From assembly GCA_005798925.1 (NCBI GenBank), contig SYID01000033.1, positions 1 through 15,731 of the forward strand: a stretch of DNA of 15,731 nucleotides, written 5' to 3'. The DNA comes from Verrucomicrobiota bacterium (GTDB taxonomy: Bacteria > Verrucomicrobiota > Verrucomicrobiia > Opitutales > UBA953). Under the pieces are notes generated by a model. The model saw only the letters and a list, made by a program, of their open reading frames with translations, did not search any database and was not told the DNA's origin. Of the stretch, positions 14,690 through 15,731 are shown one piece after another (within the stretch, counting starts at the first letter, position 1; every line of letters starts with the position of its first letter). The translations under genes and the position numbers were made by a program.

Positions 14690-15532
14690 ATGACCCCATA
14701 CCCTATCCTCGCCGCCCTGCTGCTCAGCACAACCCTACCCGCCCTCGAATACGCACGTAAGCCTGCGGACCCCCAGCCGAGCGGCTGGCCGTTGACCGAC
14801 GAAGAGCGCGCCTACGTCACCGGCAAAGCCGAGCATGACCGCCGCCCCGGTCGTGAAAGCAACCAACACCTCCCCCAGCTCTGGCCGGTCGTCCCGACCG
14901 CCGGGTTCTTCGGCGGCGACGCCTGGCTGAAGATCCACGAGGGGCTCGTGAAGGCCGTCCAAGCCAACCCCGGCCCGGTCGATGTGCTGCTGGTCGGCGA
15001 CAGCATCACGATCCAGTGGGGCGCTTCCTGGGCGAAGGAGTTCCCCGACCGCAAGGCGGTGAACATCGGCATCGGCGGCGACAAGACCCAGAACGTGCTT
15101 TGGCGCCTCGACCATGGCGGCGTCGTCGGGCTCCAGCCGAAGACCATCGTGCTGATGATCGGCAACAATAATATGTTCTTCACGCCCGAGACCGGCGTCG
15201 CCGCCGCGGCGAAAGGCGTCGAAACCTGCGCCCGCAATCTGCGTGAGAAATTCCCCGACGCAGATCTCATCGTCGCGAAGATCCTCCCCTGCCACGCGCC
15301 CAAGAGCCGCTTCTACGAAGACATCCTGCTGACCAACGCCGAGATCGACAAACTGAACCTCGGAGCCGACCCGAAGATCCGCGTGCTCGACCTGACGGCG
15401 GATTTCCTGAATCCGGACGGTACGATCAAACAGGCGCTCTATACTCCCGACAACATCCACCTTTCCCCCGAGGGCTATGCGGCCTACGCGGCCCGCCTGA
15501 AGCCTTTGCTGGAAGCTACGTCCAAACGCTGA
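14690..15532 (+). CDS. Secreted SGNH/GDSL hydrolase 2 (PAF-acetylhydrolase-like)
   Basis: A 280-aa SGNH hydrolase starting 5 nt after the small membrane gene. A short signal peptide is likely (MTPYPILAALLLSTTLPALE). All catalytic blocks are present: block I VGDSITIQW with nucleophile S105, block II NIGIGGDKTQNVLWRL, block III IGNNN (158-161), and block V PDNIHLSPEG with D254 and H257. GIGGDKTQNVLWRL and the LIVAKILP segment match the platelet-activating-factor acetylhydrolase alpha-subunit type that is common in these bacteria and usually removes acetyl groups from sugars. Residues 22-70, before the domain, are hydrophilic and rich in charged residues, with no recognisable domain. Unlike SGNH hydrolase 1 it has the full Asp-His dyad, so it is probably active. 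It is the fifth gene of the sigma-factor unit. Confidence 0.92.
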   Translation: MTPYPILAALLLSTTLPALEYARKPADPQPSGWPLTDEERAYVTGKAEHDRRPGRESNQHLPQLWPVVPTAGFFGGDAWLKIHEGLVKAVQANPGPVDVLLVGDSITIQWGASWAKEFPDRKAVNIGIGGDKTQNVLWRLDHGGVVGLQPKTIVLMIGNNNMFFTPETGVAAAAKGVETCARNLREKFPDADLIVAKILPCHAPKSRFYEDILLTNAEIDKLNLGADPKIRVLDLTADFLNPDGTIKQALYTPDNIHLSPEGYAAYAARLKPLLEATSKR

Positions 15533-15533
15533 G

Positions 15534-15731
15534 ATGCCCATCGTCCGCCTCGCTGCCATCCTCATGCTCGCCGTCGTCACGACGGCGGCTGAGCCGCGGG
15601 CGTTCCTTGAGAAGCATTGCTTCGAATGCCACGACCCGGAGACGAAGAAAGGCGGCCTGGACCTGACCAAGCTCGGCGCGGAGAAGTCGAACCCGGCGAA
15701 GTGGACGCAGATTCATGACGCGGTGGCGGCC
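15534..15731 (+). CDS. Planctomycete-type cytochrome c (PSCyt1) protein, 3' truncated
   Basis: An open frame from ATG 15534 to the right edge gives 66 residues, one base after the SGNH stop codon. It begins with a signal peptide (MPIVRLAAILMLAVVTTAAE) and has a CxxCH haem-binding motif at C29-F-E-C32-H33, followed by DPETKKGGLDL, the hallmark of the PSCyt1 domain (PF07635). Proteins with this start usually continue with DUF1549/DUF1553 domains and are large (about 800-1100 aa) secreted haem proteins, found next to sulfatase genes in Planctomycetes and Verrucomicrobia. What follows here cannot be seen. The role is probably an extracytoplasmic electron-transfer or oxidation step connected with glycan breakdown; this is inferred from family context. 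Confidence 0.88.
   Translation, partial: MPIVRLAAILMLAVVTTAAEPRAFLEKHCFECHDPETKKGGLDLTKLGAEKSNPAKWTQIHDAVAA

Overview
The window is a GC-rich stretch in which every supportable gene lies on the + strand. The gene content is typical of the Planctomycetota-Verrucomicrobiota group: several secreted formylglycine-type sulfatases, DUF1080 proteins, an ECF sigma factor of the Rhodopirellula/Verrucomicrobium type with a FecR-like partner, and a planctomycete-type cytochrome c domain (PSCyt1) at the right edge. Start codons mostly lack a Shine-Dalgarno sequence and often follow C/T-rich leaders. I favour Verrucomicrobiota, but this is inferred from gene families; no marker gene is present.

Layout: (1) 1-575, the 3' part of a DUF1080 gene, followed by a 114-bp inverted-repeat element (580-693). 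(2) 785-5421, two sulfatases 4 nt apart, a TauE/SafE membrane exporter and a six-bladed-propeller (SMP-30-like) lipoprotein, closed by a strong 18-bp hairpin (5439-5478). (3) 5522-7745, a DUF1080 protein and a sulfatase 4 nt apart, closed by a 9-bp palindrome (7760-7778). (4) 7828-9456, a lone large sulfatase, then 158 nt with a small hairpin and a short TCATCTG repeat. (5) 9615-11500, an alpha/beta esterase and an SGNH hydrolase, then an 8-bp-stem hairpin (11545-11567). (6) 11574 to the right edge, a tightly coupled set: ECF sigma factor, transmembrane FecR-like regulator, iduronate-2-sulfatase-like sulfatase, 95-aa membrane protein, SGNH hydrolase and the start of a cytochrome c gene. No gene-free stretch exceeds 300 bases.

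Taken together this looks like a locus for stripping sulfate and acyl groups from a sulfated, acylated polysaccharide. Five sulfatases remove sulfate esters, three esterase/SGNH enzymes could remove acyl groups, and two DUF1080 proteins could act on 3-keto sugars. The TauE/SafE protein could move a sulfur oxyanion or organosulfonate across the membrane. No conventional glycoside hydrolase, polysaccharide lyase, SusC/D pair or formylglycine-generating enzyme is visible. The most distinctive part is module 6, where a sigma factor, a membrane regulator whose outer domain looks lectin-like, and a sulfatase are joined by stop-start overlaps. This suggests a glycan-sensing, self-regulated desulfation unit. 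The substrate cannot be told from the sequence.
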